Below, in pieces: positions 51,150-63,700 of a stretch of 64,000 bases of DNA. The first letter of the stretch is position 1. Each line of letters opens with the position of its first letter. Source of the DNA: Acanthornis magna. Its lineage: Eukaryota > Chordata > Aves > Passeriformes > Acanthizidae. A model generated the notes under the pieces. It was not told where the DNA came from and did not search any database. It saw only the letters and a list, made by a program, of their open reading frames with translations. The DNA is taken from NCBI GenBank assembly GCA_036785705.1, contig JAWUZG010000033.1:186001-250000 (forward strand), given 5' to 3'. The translations under genes and the position numbers were made by a program.

Positions 51150-53006
51150 ATCTTGGCACATCTACCTGTGTTATAGATGTGCTTCTATTGAAAGTCCAAG
51201 AGCTCTTGATTCCCATGCGGAAAAAGTCAGGCAAGGAAGGCAGAACACCAGGATGGCTGAGTGAGGCCCTCCTGGTGAAAATGACATCTAAGGAAATGTA
51301 CCCTGGGAAGAATATAGGGATACTACACCGATATATGGGTCTGCAATTAGGAAAGCTGAGACAGAGTGGGTGCTGAATTTGGCAAGGAATGTGAAGAATA
51401 ACAAGAAGGGCTTCTACAGTTATATAGGAAACAAAACAAAGATTGAAGAGAATGTAGTCCTCAAATAAATGAAAAAGGAGAGCCAATGATATCTGACAAG
51501 GAGAAGGCTAAGGTAATAATTTTTTTTTCATTTCAGTTTCAATTTTGCAATCACTCTTCCCACATTTCTCAAGTCCCTGAACATCAAGGCAGGGACTGGG
51601 GGAATGAAGTCCCTGTCAGTGCAAGTTCAGGTCTGAGACCTACTGAGTCACCTGGACGTACAGACACTCGTGGGTGCCAGTGGGATGCATCTCAGGGTCA
51701 TGAGAGATGTGGCAAACGTATTTGCTAAGCACTCTCCATCACATTTGAAAAGTCATGGAGTGCAGTTGAAGGTACAGGAGAAAAGGGAGCATCACACCCA
51801 TTTTACAGATCCTCCAGGAAGTTATCTGGAAGCATATGTAAGACAGAGAGGTGATTGGAGACAGACTACACGTCTTCAGCAAGTGCAAATCCTTCTGAAC
51901 TAATCCAATGGTCTCTTTGATGGAGTGACTTTCTCAGTGGACAGGGAAGAGCTACCTGGACTTCTACAAGACCTTTAATATAGTATGTCCCCCCAATATT
52001 TTTGAATCTAAATAGAAAAAGGGTGCAATGGATGACAGTTTGGAGAATAAAGATTTGTCTGGATGGCCATGTCCAAAGATTTAAGGCCAAATGCTCACTG
52101 TTCAATGTGAAACCAATAACAAGGGTTGTGTCTCCATGACTACACCCTTAGCTTTGCAGCTGACATCAAGCTCAGGGATGCAGTTGGCACAATTGAGGGA
52201 TGGGATGCCATCCAGAAGGATCTGGACAGACTTGAGGAATTGGTCCACATGAAACTGAAAAAGTTCAACAGGACCAAATGCCACATCCTGTATGTGGATC
52301 AGTGCAATCCCTAGTATCAATACAGGCTGGAGGAGTAACTAACTGAGAGAAGTCCTGTAGATAAAAACTTTGGGATACTGCTCTGTGTACAACTGGACAT
52401 GAGTGTGAAATGTGCACTCCCATCCCTGAGACTCAGTCAAATCCTGGGCTGCATCCAAAGCCTTGTGGGCAGCAGGGCAGGGAGGGGATTCTGCCCCTCT
52501 GCCCCAGTCTGGTGAGACCCCACCTGCAGAGCTGCCCCAGCGCTGGGGTCCCAATACAAGACATGGAGCTGTTTGACTGGGCTGGAACACCTCTGTTATG
52601 AAGACATGCAAGGATTTGGGGTTGTTTAGCCAGGAAAAGACAATGCCCCAGGGGGAACCTCACTCTGGTCTTTTAGTATACAAAATGGGCTCACAAGAAA
52701 ATGGAGAATTTTTACCAAAACATGTAGTTGCAGAACAAGGGGTAATGGTTTTAAACTAAAAGAGAGTCAAATTAGATTGGATATAGAGAACAAATATTTT
52801 TACAGTGAGGATGGTAAAACACTGAAACAGGCTGTCCAGAGAAATTGTAGATGTTCCATCAGTGACAGCATTCAAAGTCAGGCCGGAAGGGACTTTGAGT
52901 GACCTGATCTACTGAAATATTTCCCTGTCCATGGCCTGGAGGTTGTACTTGATGATTTTTAGAGCTCCTTTTCAACTCAAATGAGTCTATGATTTTGTGT
53001 TCTATA
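51150..53006 (+). mobile_element. CR1 LINE, sense, longest copy (linker, RT, 3' end), pseudogenised
   Basis: This is the longest CR1 in the window. At 51179-51376 the linker after the endonuclease reads LLLKVQELLIPMRKKSGKEG and then TPGWLSEALL. Next comes NLARNVKNNKKGFYSYIGNK at about 51378-51437. Reverse-transcriptase motif A survives as YLDFYKTFNIVCPPNIF near 51956-52006, although the family's first catalytic Asp position is within a damaged frame. After it lie ADIKLRDAVGTIEGWDAIQK, then LDRLEELVHMKLKKFNRTKC at 52153-52283. The ORF2 C-terminal part (52440-52600) and 3' end ('gagtctatgattttgtgttctat') complete the order. Several stops, frameshifts and small deletions break the frame. The RT core between motifs A and D is much shorter than normal. 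Confidence 0.88.
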
Positions 53007-56000
53007 AAATCATCTATTTTTACGAAAATTTAAGGAAAGTGGAATTGGTACATGGCAACATTGGAGGTGCATATGTTGCCAGGGTGTTTAAACTTGTATA
53101 ATCAAATAAAAGAAATTTTCACCTGAAGTTGTGTGATAGTCTGTGAATTGACCTCATAATGTCACTCTCACTTTTAATGGAGTGAAGTGTCCAATTGTCC
53201 AAGTGCAATATAGAAGTCAGCTTTCCTGTCAGCCTCAGTGAAAATATCAGATTGAGTGGACTTGAAAGTCATCCAAAAGTTAGTTCCTCCAAGTCTTGAT
53301 TTATACCTGCAGAAAGAGTAATTTCATGTCTTCCTCCGTTTCACCAATAAATCAATATGCTGAGGCTCATCTTCTATCTATCTGGCTATTTTTTTGAACT
53401 TTTTTTTTTTCATATTTTGGAAAAGTAAAATAATTTGTCCTGCACTGGTGTTTGTATATTAATATTCTTACTGTTAGGCACATGTAAGAGCCAAGAGGTG
53501 GAGCATGCAAAAAAAATCCTAACATACAAAATTAGTCCACTATCCAGTCATAAAATTTCATGTCTCTACTTTGTCCTTAGCAAGTAATCCTGCCTTTGTT
53601 TTAAAGAGGAAAACTGTAAGAAAATTAGTCTGGTATACAGTACTCCTCAAGGCCTGTATATGTGTCCAAAATATAGACACATTCAGTCATAGAAGAAATT
53701 TTAGAGTTAGAAACAAGTATGTTTTTTTCTGTATAAGATGCAGACTGCTGACTCAAAATCCAATGCTGTTCTGTCTATGGGTTAATTCAGTAACACAATA
53801 TTCAGGAAACCAAATCTTATCAGACTTGGCAGGTGTAATTCCTATTCTTTCGCTCCACCCTTTTCCCCAGTGTTAGTCTCTCTTCCAAATCTGATCCCAA
53901 TCCTGGGAAAAAAGCAGAAGCACAGCATACTTGCCAGATACAAAACTATGAACATTATGAGAAACCCTGGTTTCAAGAGTGTTCCCCATGATATTCATAG
54001 CTTTGTATTATTTAATCTTTTTTCAATATGCAGCATGGGGGACTGTATGCTGAGAGACATATCCCAATAGAAAGTAGAATTTTATGTCGTTGAAACAAGA
54101 TTATTCTCTCTTTTGATTTTGATTGAAAGTGGTGAGATCTTAGCTCTAAATCTACCATACCAGTGGTGGAGAATAAAAAAAGGATGATATTTGCAAGACG
54201 TAGCTTTCTACAGTAGTTCAATATCTAAATGTAATAATTTTGCTCTACATGATGAAGCTATATATCCTAACCTGAAAAAGTCAGAAGGTTAGAAGAAACA
54301 ATGAGCCAAAATGGGCTAAGTTTGCAAACAGGAAAGAGACATAGCAATAATTTCAGGAAATGAGAAGACTAAAGAAAACCAACATGACTAACAGATTTAA
54401 ACCAAACATGAGCTGCAGTTTACGCTTGAGATTGTGGCTTTAATGTTTCCTGAAAAGTATAAATGGAATCTCTAATTTTGCCAACATATTGAATGCATCT
54501 GTCACTTAATGGTGCCATTTAAAATCTGTGAATAATTCTTAAGAGTTTTCCTGCTTCTGCATCAAAGAAAGAGAGGGAATGATCAAATTTCCAGGCTTTG
54601 CCAGAATTATCCTCTCCAATATGATTAACAACCCTATTATGATAGGACAACAGACATTTTCAGTAGCTACAAAATAATGAGGAATAAAGAGTCCAGATGT
54701 TTAAACCCAGAGAAAAATGAAAGTCAAAGCAGAGATTAGTAAGGAAGAATAATTACTGCATATAATGTAAGTGAGGCACAGATGAGAAACAGATTTTGTT
54801 TTTGTATTAGTACTGAAATGGAATATTTCATTTTCCATCTAAATTTCTCTACATTTATTTAATAAATAGTGTCTTTCACAGAGAAATAATAAAATGCTTC
54901 ATAAATGTATTAGTATGCAGACCATAATCAAATAACATAAATCTAGCTCTCTGGGCTGTATATCATCATATCATCATCAATAAATGTGGTAGAGTATATA
55001 CAGAAAGGGAAAGAGAGGGAAAATTCTTCAGAGATTTATTGAGCAGGTAAACCTGGGAGACTTGAAGAATAGACTATGAAAAACAAATCTAAGGAGGACA
55101 CAGTTTTGCAAATACATATATGCAGGCACAAAATGTACTGCAAATTGTCTGTCTTTGGAACATGAACTACTTAGTCATTTTAGCGAGGGAGGATAAAAAA
55201 TGCAAATACTTTGTGGAATGCTTTGTGAATGTTGACTCCCTGCTTGCATTGATTGGTGATTTAATTGATCTGAAAAGCTTGATTATAGCCTCAAGTACTG
55301 AACAAATAATGATTCATAACTATTCTCATTTTATAAGATTCATATTGGTAATAAAATCATTTTAAGCTTTTAGGTCTCTGCATGCCACATTTGAGAATTC
55401 AGTGAACATATTTTCTGATTTGAGGGGCAAAAGTACAAAATCAAGGTTCACTAAATTTTCTGGAAATGTTTTATATCAAAGCTTAAGCAATTTAAAATAA
55501 ATGTTACCTGAGATTGCTGATTAGTGCCTTGATCACAAAGCATTCTCTCCCTGTTGTGTAGTTATCACTGTGTGACAATCACATGACTTTAAATATGGGC
55601 TGCAAAGCCACTTTGTAAGGGACAGAATATTGAATGTAAAAACACCACTGGAATACTAGTGGAATATTGACTTCCTGCTTTTTTTAACATTTAATTGTTC
55701 TGAAATTATGGTTTATGTTCCCAAGTCCTGAAGAAATGGAAAAGAGGCTACTGATATGATATCAAATTCAACTATTGACAGTAGAATTACCAAAAGATCA
55801 CTTTTAGGCTAGGTTTTAGAATTTAGGATAAGACTCATATGGCCCCCTTCAGTTTTGCTACTAATCTCTGTGTGGGGCTACACCCAGGAGATTCTTTAAC
55901 ATTCCCTGAGGGCCTATATGGTCAGAGGAAACAAAATTTAATTCCCTCTGAGAATTAACTTCGTGTGTCTGCTGATAATACTGTAGGTACAGGACTATGT

Positions 56001-56962
56001 TTACTGTATCACTTTATGTAAAACAACTTGTCACATATTATATCCTAAATAGAATAGACTAAGCTTTACTGAAGTTATTTTCTATATATATGTTAGGACA
56101 TAGGGATGAATTTCTTGAAATATTGTATATGGGCACTTAAGTCTTGGCCAGGGAGATCTAGAATAATACTTTATTCTGCATGGAGTGTGAACTACAACAG
56201 TATGTCAGGTCCCTGAAAGTTCCAAACTCTCCGTCATCTTCTGAGTGATATCACCATCATTTTGAAACAAAACTTCTTAAAAGGCTGATTTCCATAGGTA
56301 CTTTCACCTATGGCATAATGCAAGAAAGTTCATGTGTGAGATGAGAAACCTAGGGGTAGGTGTGATAAGAAAACTAACCCTTGAGGGGTTCAAATCACAG
56401 CCTAAGTAAAACACCATCAAACAGGTGCTACCTAATACCTCAGGAGTCCAGCTGGCCCAGCTGCCAGCATTTTGTACCTTTGTATAGACCAATGTCCACT
56501 GAAATCAATTGCAAACATCTCAACGACCTCATCTCTGGAATGCATTAATCCTGTGAGCTTATCTTGGGACAAACCTCGATTAGAGACAGCAAGAGGCGGT
56601 GTGTCACTGGAGTGGGACAGAGGGACAGGAACACAAGGGTGTGACAACAGACAACAGACGATGGCAACAAACGCAGGCAGTGAAGACCCAACTGTCTTTT
56701 GTCCCCATCACAGCACATTAACACATTTAAAACTCTTTAATCCGCAATAACATAGTAAGATACAGGTGATTAAAACATAGTATAGAAGCAAAACTAAAGT
56801 AAGTTTCTTAAAAACACAGACCGCAGAAGAAGCAAGGTGAAAAAATATGACATCATTCAAAAACTAGACTTAGAAATTGAGTCTCAGTAACCTAACTCAA
56901 TTGTATAGATATCTTAAGATGTACACAATTGTTTTAGTGTAATGTAGAAAAAGACTGACACA
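53007..56962. other. Unannotated A+T-rich sequence, about 4 kb
   Basis: No gene is supported. A more complex segment at about 56380-56720 has CpGs and open frames on both strands (minus 56647-56432, plus 56472-56750). It might be part of an unrecognised LTR, but I cannot show ends or signals. Confidence 0.4.
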
Positions 56963-57519
56963 AAATCACAGAATTGTAGAATATCCTGAGCTGGAAGGCA
57001 CCCACAAGGATCATTGAGTCCAGCTCCTGCCCTGGAACAGCACTGCCCCAAGAGTCACACCATGGGCCTGAGTACATTGTCCAAAGGCTTCTGGAACTCT
57101 GTCACACTGGTGCTGTGACCACTGCCCTGGGGAGCCTGTTCAGTGTCCAAACACCCTCTGAGTGAAAAACAAATCTTTTTCTAATATCTAACTTAAATAT
57201 CCCCTGACACAACTTCAGGCCATTCCCTCAGGTCTTGTCACTGGTCACCACAGAGAGGAAATCATTCTTCCCCCGAGGAAATCCTCTTCCCCTCAGAAGA
57301 GATCAGTGTCTGCCCCTCCTCTTCCCCTCAGAAGGAAGTTGCAGACCACAATGAGGTTTCCCTTGTTAAACCACATAGAGCTGGTGATTGCCCAGCCCTC
57401 TGAGGACTCTTAGCAGAGCCTCTCTGCCCTTGAGGGACTTAACAGTCCTCCCCCTTTAGTATTGTTGGCAAACTTAATATACCTTCGAGTCCTGTGTCCA
57501 ATTCAGTTACGAAGATGTT
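56963..57519 (-). mobile_element. CR1 LINE, antisense, 3' part (first half, split by LTR)
   Basis: The 3' end at 56963 ('aatcacagaattgtagaatatcc') is followed by 'gatcattgagtccagctcctg', 'agcactgccccaagagtcac' and 'ttcaggccattccctc', a CR1 subtype different from the one at 41878. A short internal duplication repeats 'tcctcttcccctcagaag' at 57282-57299 and 57318-57335. The copy runs on to 'ttacgaagatgtt' at 57519, where a family A LTR interrupts it. It resumes at 58620. Confidence 0.88.
57515..57519 (+). repeat. Target-site duplication ATGTT, left copy
   Basis: ATGTT precedes the LTR here and recurs at 58620-58624 just beyond its other end. The CR1 sequence continues naturally if one copy and the LTR are removed. 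Confidence 0.7.
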
Positions 57520-58619
57520 TGTGTTGGTTTTGCTTGGCACAGTTTTTGATAGTGGGGGGGGGAGGCACAAAGATGGCTCGTGTGTGTTCTGTGAGAAGAT
57601 TCTGGAAGCTTTCACCATGTCCAGCAGAGCCAATCTCTGATGGCTCTGAAGATGATGGACATGCTGCTGGCCAAGCCTGGGCCACTTAGAGATGTTTGTT
57701 ATGCCTCTGTGATAACATATTTAACAAGAAATCAAAACAATGTGATCACACACTCCTTTTTAGCCAGAGAAGGAAGAGAAGGTGAGAATATGTGAGGGAA
57801 ACAACATGGAGACACCAAGGTCAGTGGAGAACATGAGGGAGGAGGTGCTCCAGGTGCTGAAGCCGACAATCCTCTGCCAGCCGTGGTGAGTACCGTGGTG
57901 GAGCAGCTGTGCCCCTGCAGCCCATGGGGTCCATGGGGGATGCAGAGATCCACCCACAGCCCATGGGGAGGTGCCCACGCCAGAGCAGGTGATGCCTGGA
58001 GGAGGCTGTGAGCCAGTGGGAGTCCCAATGGAGAGAGAGACCTTGCTCCTGAAATGGAACAGCCTGGCCTCGGAGGTCTGCACCCTGTGGATGAGGGGCC
58101 CATGTGGTCGCAGTTTTGGGAGGACTGTCTGCCCATCGGAGGAGGCTCACACTGCAGCAATGTGTGTGTGTGTGCTGCCGCTCATGAGATTTGGACTCGT
58201 CCCGGCGAAACTCACAGAGGACTGTCTCCCGTGGAAAGGACCCCACGGCAGCATAGAGGACAACTCCTGTCCCTGAACAGTGGAAGAAAATCTCAGTGAT
58301 GGACTGCCCAAACCCCCATGCCCTGTCCCCCTCTGCTGCTGCTGGGAAGGAGGGAGGGAGATGAGCAGACAAATGGTGGCTTAAGGGCTTTATTTTACTT
58401 CTCATTATCTTCCTCTGACTCTGTTAGCAATAAATCACTTTGCAACTTTCAGTTCAGCCTGTTTTGCCCTCAGTGCATCTGCTCCCAGTTTCTTATCGTG
58501 ACTCATGAACCCTCCGGGTGTAAACTTTCTTTCCTCTCTTCTGCACAGCTGTGGCAGGGGAAAGCAGAGGGAACAGGTGTTGTAGGTGCCTGGCATTTGG
58601 CCAGGGTCAAGTCACAGTA
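57520..58619 (+). mobile_element. Family A LTR inserted into CR1
   Basis: This LTR of about 1.1 kb starts TGTGTTGGTTTTGCTTGGCAC and ends near GGTCAAGTCACA at 58616, with three extra bases (gta) before the target duplication. Signals fall in retroviral order: a CATATTTAA promoter element at about 57717-57725, the G+C-rich middle with 'cccacgccagagcaggtgatgcc' and 'gcagagatccaccc' units, and AATAAA at 58429-58434. A 'tctgcacagctg' and 'ggtgcctggcatttggccagg' end follows. A CA/TG run sits at 58158-58172. Open frames up to 194 codons on the minus strand are by-products of the G+C-rich composition. No gag, pol or env lies next to it, so it is a solo LTR. Confidence 0.92.
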
Positions 58620-58624
58620 ATGTT
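58620..58624 (+). repeat. Target-site duplication ATGTT, right copy
   Basis: This matches 57515-57519 exactly and is followed directly by the continuing CR1 sequence 'gaagagcactgaccc'. Confidence 0.7.
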
Positions 58625-59050
58625 GAAGAGCACTGACCCTGAAATGAAGCCCTGTGGAAGATCACCAGTGACAGGTCACCAGTCTGCTGTCACCACATTC
58701 ACTAATGGGGTGCCTGGCCCATGAGCCAGTTTCTCACCCATCACAAGTTTATCCAGCTGTGGGCTGGATGTTTTTTCCAGAAGGATCCTGTGAGAGACTG
58801 TGTAGAAGGTTTTACTGAAATTCAAGAAGATGATTATACCAACTGGTTTCTCTTTGTTAGCTAGGTGGTTTACCCTGTCATAAAAGAAAATGAAATTTTA
58901 AAAGCAGGACTTTCCCCTCATGAAGGCACATTGGCTGTGACCTATGACTGCACTGTCCTTCAACTGTTTTTCATTTCCTCCAGAATAATCTCCATCATTT
59001 TACCAGGCACTGAAAGGGAAACTGAGAGTCTCATAGCTTCCAGGGTCAGC
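58625..59050 (-). mobile_element. CR1 LINE, antisense, RT part (second half)
   Basis: This resumes the CR1 copy cut at 57519. The plus strand carries 'gagcactgaccctgaaatga', 'gaaggttttactgaaattcaagaagatgat', 'catgaaggcacattggctgtgac' and 'ataatctccatcattttaccaggcactga'. These are the antisense of the CR1 reverse-transcriptase region, where the corresponding minus-strand blocks read roughly like K(V/M)MEIILE, then QCAFMR. Frames are broken. The 5' truncation lies near 59050. Confidence 0.85.
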
Positions 59051-60499
59051 TGTACTGCACTAGAGGTCTAAAACTACAGTGGAAACAGAAGAGATGCATG
59101 GGTCATCTTTTTATTGGGGGAGAGAAAAAAGAAATATCTTCACAGTATCTGTTTCAATCTTTCCTGACTCTTCCCCAGACTTCCTTTCATACCTGTGATA
59201 GGATATGAAATCCTAAGAGACAGTGTATCTGTTTCAAATACAGGGAGGGAAGGAAACGAGGGATGAGGATTTAGGAAGGATTAATAGATTCTGGTTTTAT
59301 AACTTAAAATGTGATCAAGTGACTTTAAGTTCATCTGCTAATATATGATTCATAGTTCCTTTTTTTGCTATTTGGAATTATGACACCAACATCCCCCAAA
59401 TTTCTGAGGGGAAGCTTACACTTTTACACTCTAATGTTTATGGGTCAATAAAAATGAAAGGGATTTTCATCAATATTACTTTCACTTTATTTGGTTGAAT
59501 TACTCCAGCAGTACCTTACAATTTTACAATTTAACAGGGCAAGCAATAAAATATGAAAGAGTGAATAACACCATAGCATGTTTTCATTTGCAGTTGCAAG
59601 TTTTAATGAGCTCCTTCTGCATCTGTTTTTCAGATTTTTCTATCAGTAAAATAGAAAATGTAAAATTAATTACTAATCAAGTATATTTATAATATTTGAA
59701 GCATAATTTTAGATTTTTTAAAATTAACTTAGAAAATTCTTTATTGTTACTGGTTTATATAAGAAATTAGAACATCACCAGCTTGCTCCAAAGTGCTGTG
59801 AGTGCCAGGATTGTTTTCTAATTCTTCACCTTATTTATCTTACATGTGAGGTGATTTAATTATTTTCATTCTGCAAGTTTGAGAACAGCAAATAATTCCT
59901 TTAAGCCTAATAGTCAAACCATGAAATGCAACCTGGCCAGCCAAATGTTAACAACTTGGATTTGTACAGTTTTTTTTCATCCTAAACATAGTCAGTACAC
60001 AATTCTGACATGTCATATTCTTGTAGGCTTAAAGCCAGTTATAAGCAGAAAAGTGACCTTATAAAAATGTCCACTTATTTGTCTTTATAGGAAACCTCCC
60101 CACTTCTGTGTGTTCTTTCTACTTCATCATGTATCATAACCAAAATATATTTTAAATTGCTTTAAATACATTTAAATTTTAATTTCCAGATTATGTTATT
60201 TGGAAATGATGATGTGGGGAGGGAGGGGTGTGAAGGAAGAAACACTTTTCTGGTTACTACTGAGCCACTAAATTTAGTGTAAATTGCAAAGAGTTTAGTA
60301 TAAATTGACAATCTTCATGCAGAGCAATGAGCTATAAAATTACCAAAGTTATGCCACAGTTAGCTTTTCCTACTGCTGGTCTGCTTACTATTTAAGAAAG
60401 TGTATTTCCTTTTGCCAGTTTTATTCAAACTCACAGATTCATGCAACATAAAAAATTTATCACATCTGGACCTTCACTCTTCCAAGGTGAAATTGTTTC
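59051..60499. other. Unannotated A+T-rich sequence
   Basis: No gene or repeat recognised. Open frames are at most 65 codons. Confidence 0.4.
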
Positions 60500-60725
60500 C
60501 TACTGTATATTTATCCATGCACTGTCCCAACAGACATATAGTTTAGTCTCATTTTAAATATCCTGAGGGAAGTTATTCCATGGCCTAATAGATCTCACTG
60601 TCAAGAGGCTTTTACATGAAATTCAACTTGAGTTTTCCCTTTCCTAATCTTATCCCATTACTCAAGAGTGATGCACCCTAAACTAATGTAAATATTTCTT
60701 CTCTTACCTAGTAGTAAAACCCTGC
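60500..60725 (-). mobile_element. Probable ancient CR1/L3-like relic, antisense
   Basis: The order 'gttattccatggcctaatagatctcactgtcaagaggctttta', 'gaaattcaacttgag', 'tccctttcctaatcttatcccatta' follows the antisense 3' region of old CR1/L3-type LINEs known from amniotes. No terminal octamer repeats remain. It is far more diverged than the other CR1 copies, which suggests it predates the bird CR1 expansions. The similarity is from memory and weak. Confidence 0.5.
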
Positions 60726-63700
60726 AGGAGCTGGGGGTTGTCATCATGTTTCTTTACTAGTTATTACTCACACACAGTAAAGAGGGAGCCTTGAAGTCTG
60801 ACATTTTATCATAGAAGAAGATATTAAAAGTACTAGCCAAGGTTCCTTTCCACGAGCAGAAAGTAACTACTGTTAGCCATACTGGTAATAAGTGTTATGA
60901 GTGTATATATCCAGTTTTCATCTCTTTCTAGACTTAAAATCCTGCAGAATGCATTCCTTCAATTTTCTTTTCACACTTTTTAATTGTTACTTTATTTTTC
61001 TTTAAACATTTGCACAGGAAAACACAAAAAGCTAAATGCTGCTGTTATTACTTTAAAGATATTACAAACAAAAAAGATAAATGACATATGATAGAAGTTA
61101 CAGACTGAAGACCATTTACTCTAAAAATTGTGTCCTAAAGTCATGAAACATAAAATAACAAATAAATACCAGCTTCATCTCTTAACATGATGACATTTCT
61201 TAACTCCTCCTCAGTTTCTTGAGTGAATTGGAAATGAAAGATTTGGGGAAGAGGACGTCAGAAAAGAACTTTCATATGGTTAGGAATGTCTGTAGAACTG
61301 GTGACCATGGCCAGCAATATTGATCTTGGCTTTGTAGTGTGAAACAGGCAGTCAGACCAGCAGGTTAATAAGGCAGTGTTGGGACTGACTTTGGCGACAA
61401 GGCTGACATTACTGACTTAGAGACTGGAAAGTGTGACAGTCTCAAGAAATGAAGTTTCATTTTTCTTACACATTGAAGAAAAATTTAGACTTGACAGTAT
61501 CAAATAAAAGGAATTTTTAGTACTCGGATAGGAGATTATGAGATCCAATGGAAAGGTTTCTGGCTAAAATTAAAATTTATGCAGAACATACTCCAACTCA
61601 GAAAGAGAACAACCCCAGAAAGCACAAGAAAGGAATTCTTAACAAAGTGATCCAGGCCTCATTTCTTAAATGTTGATTGACAACACATTTAACAAATATG
61701 TTTCTCCTTTCTATTAAACAGAGTGACTACCTGATTCTGCTTAAGTGTCCTGGATCTACTATTAACTTTCTTTCTGGGATAAACCTTTGCAGATTCATAT
61801 CTAGCTCCAGTACATACCTGTTATCCAATATTACTGACATGTATCTTCAAAATAAATTCTTCCTCTTCCTATGAGTATTTTTGGAATGATTTCTCAAGTC
61901 TTAAAAAACTTATTTTTCTGATCTAAATCTCTTTCAATGCACATTTTTAATAATTCTGCAGAATTAGGTTTCCAATGGATACTAAGTCTTCTAACATAAC
62001 TTGTGATTGTCATTAAGATGTTTATTATCTCTTCGAGATCATAAATCAAAATGTTAGAGTTGACTAAATGTTACATCATTTCAATAGGCTCCTGTTAAAT
62101 TGTGGATATTTATTAAAGTTTTGTGGTTGTTGTTCATAGCTTTTAGTGTGTCTGGTACATTCCAGCTTCAATTTGATTCACAATAGACACAGGTACCAAT
62201 CTATTATGGGTGGTCACTGTTCATAAATTTCGTGGGGTTTAATGTTTTCCTTGGTTGTTTGTTTTTTAGCTTGTGACTGGGGTTGGTTTTGTTTTTTTGT
62301 TCAAAAACCTTTATTTCCCTTTGCTCATTGTAAACAGTTACAAGAGTGTAAAGTTTAATCTCATACTGAAAGAAATATTTTATTTACTCAGTAGGGAACA
62401 GATTGTGACCAATATCTTTGTAGATTCATGTGTAGAAGAAAAACTGCAGCAGAGCAAAAGGAATCCTCCTTAAGTTTATCAGAAAACAACACAAGTATTG
62501 TTAAAATGGAAGGAATATACTTTGTGTGAAGTTTTTTTGCCTAAATTTTAGGAGAAATTGGTTTCTTTTCTCCAACTGTCCTTTAGCTTAACTTGTATGT
62601 ACTTCACACCCAAACTGACAGTGACACTTCGCAAATCATCTTTATCTGTACCCACACTCGGCACTACTTACCTGAGAGAAATTAACTAAAAGGAAACTGA
62701 GAGGTCCTTGTACTTCTTTTCTGGAAAAAGATGCAAAGTTCAAGAGTAAAGCTGACTGAATTCTCACAAAACCATTCCTCCTTTTCTGCAGTAGAAATCA
62801 TTGCTGCTCACAGCTGGGCTAAATACTGGAACTTACAAGCAGCTCCTTGATAGGATTTATTCATTCACACTTATCATTTGCAGTTATACTTCAAATCACA
62901 GGTTTTGATGGGTGAAATGAAATGAAATAAAAAGAAAATAACCATAACATGTCCAAATTCTCCTTCGCCACTTGGTCAGGGGTGCAAAGATGGAACGTAC
63001 AGTGATTTCAAGAGACCACAAAACATTCACCAAGACACAATATGCCTCATATTTCTGTGTACTGGCTCCTTTCCAACTATGTACCATATTTTTAGACTTC
63101 TATTCTTTCTCTTTTATTTTCTAATTAAAATATCAGTAATAATTTAAAGGGAGAAACACAAAAATTAGTAATGAGCTGAGTCATATTATCCCTATGGCCT
63201 CTAATATTCAAGTACACATCCTCTTAATGGCCTTAAAGCATTGCTATTCAGAACACACAGCCCTTCACAGCAAAGTAGATGCAACTTCTTCAGTGAGAAA
63301 ATATTTCTGTTCTGGCCTTAGTATATATTGTTTTGTGGTCTCTCTCTGTGACTGACCACCAGTTACAACTTACCTGCCAAAGAAAATAACTCTTCTACAA
63401 TTAAAGAAAACATATTTTGTGCTCAAAACACACTGTAGGTCTATCTAAAACCTTCCCTGGTTCTGACTTCCTTCACTGTTCACACAATTTGTCTCCAGCC
63501 AAAACTACAAAACCCATTAAGATATTTTTTACACTATTTTGATGACTGATTTCATCTAGGCGATACAAAGAGAAATGTAAAACTTCTACACATGAAATCT
63601 AAAGTAATTTTTATTTTTTGTGCAAGAACTGGATTCCCAAGACAGTGTGATTGTTATTAATAAGGGTAGCATCTAACATAAAAAAGAAAAATCACCAAAC

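Noticed and set aside
56300..56750. CpG-containing segment as a further LTR
   Set aside because: I could not find ends, a TATA box with a following poly(A) signal, or a related copy in the window.
57714..57725. LTR TATA-like element as a promoter of a host gene
   Set aside because: No host exon is recognisable downstream, so it is recorded only as part of the LTR.
57821..58405. 194-codon minus-strand open frame, the longest in the window
   Set aside because: It is antisense to the family A LTR at 57520-58619 and arises from low stop density there; no protein family resemblance.
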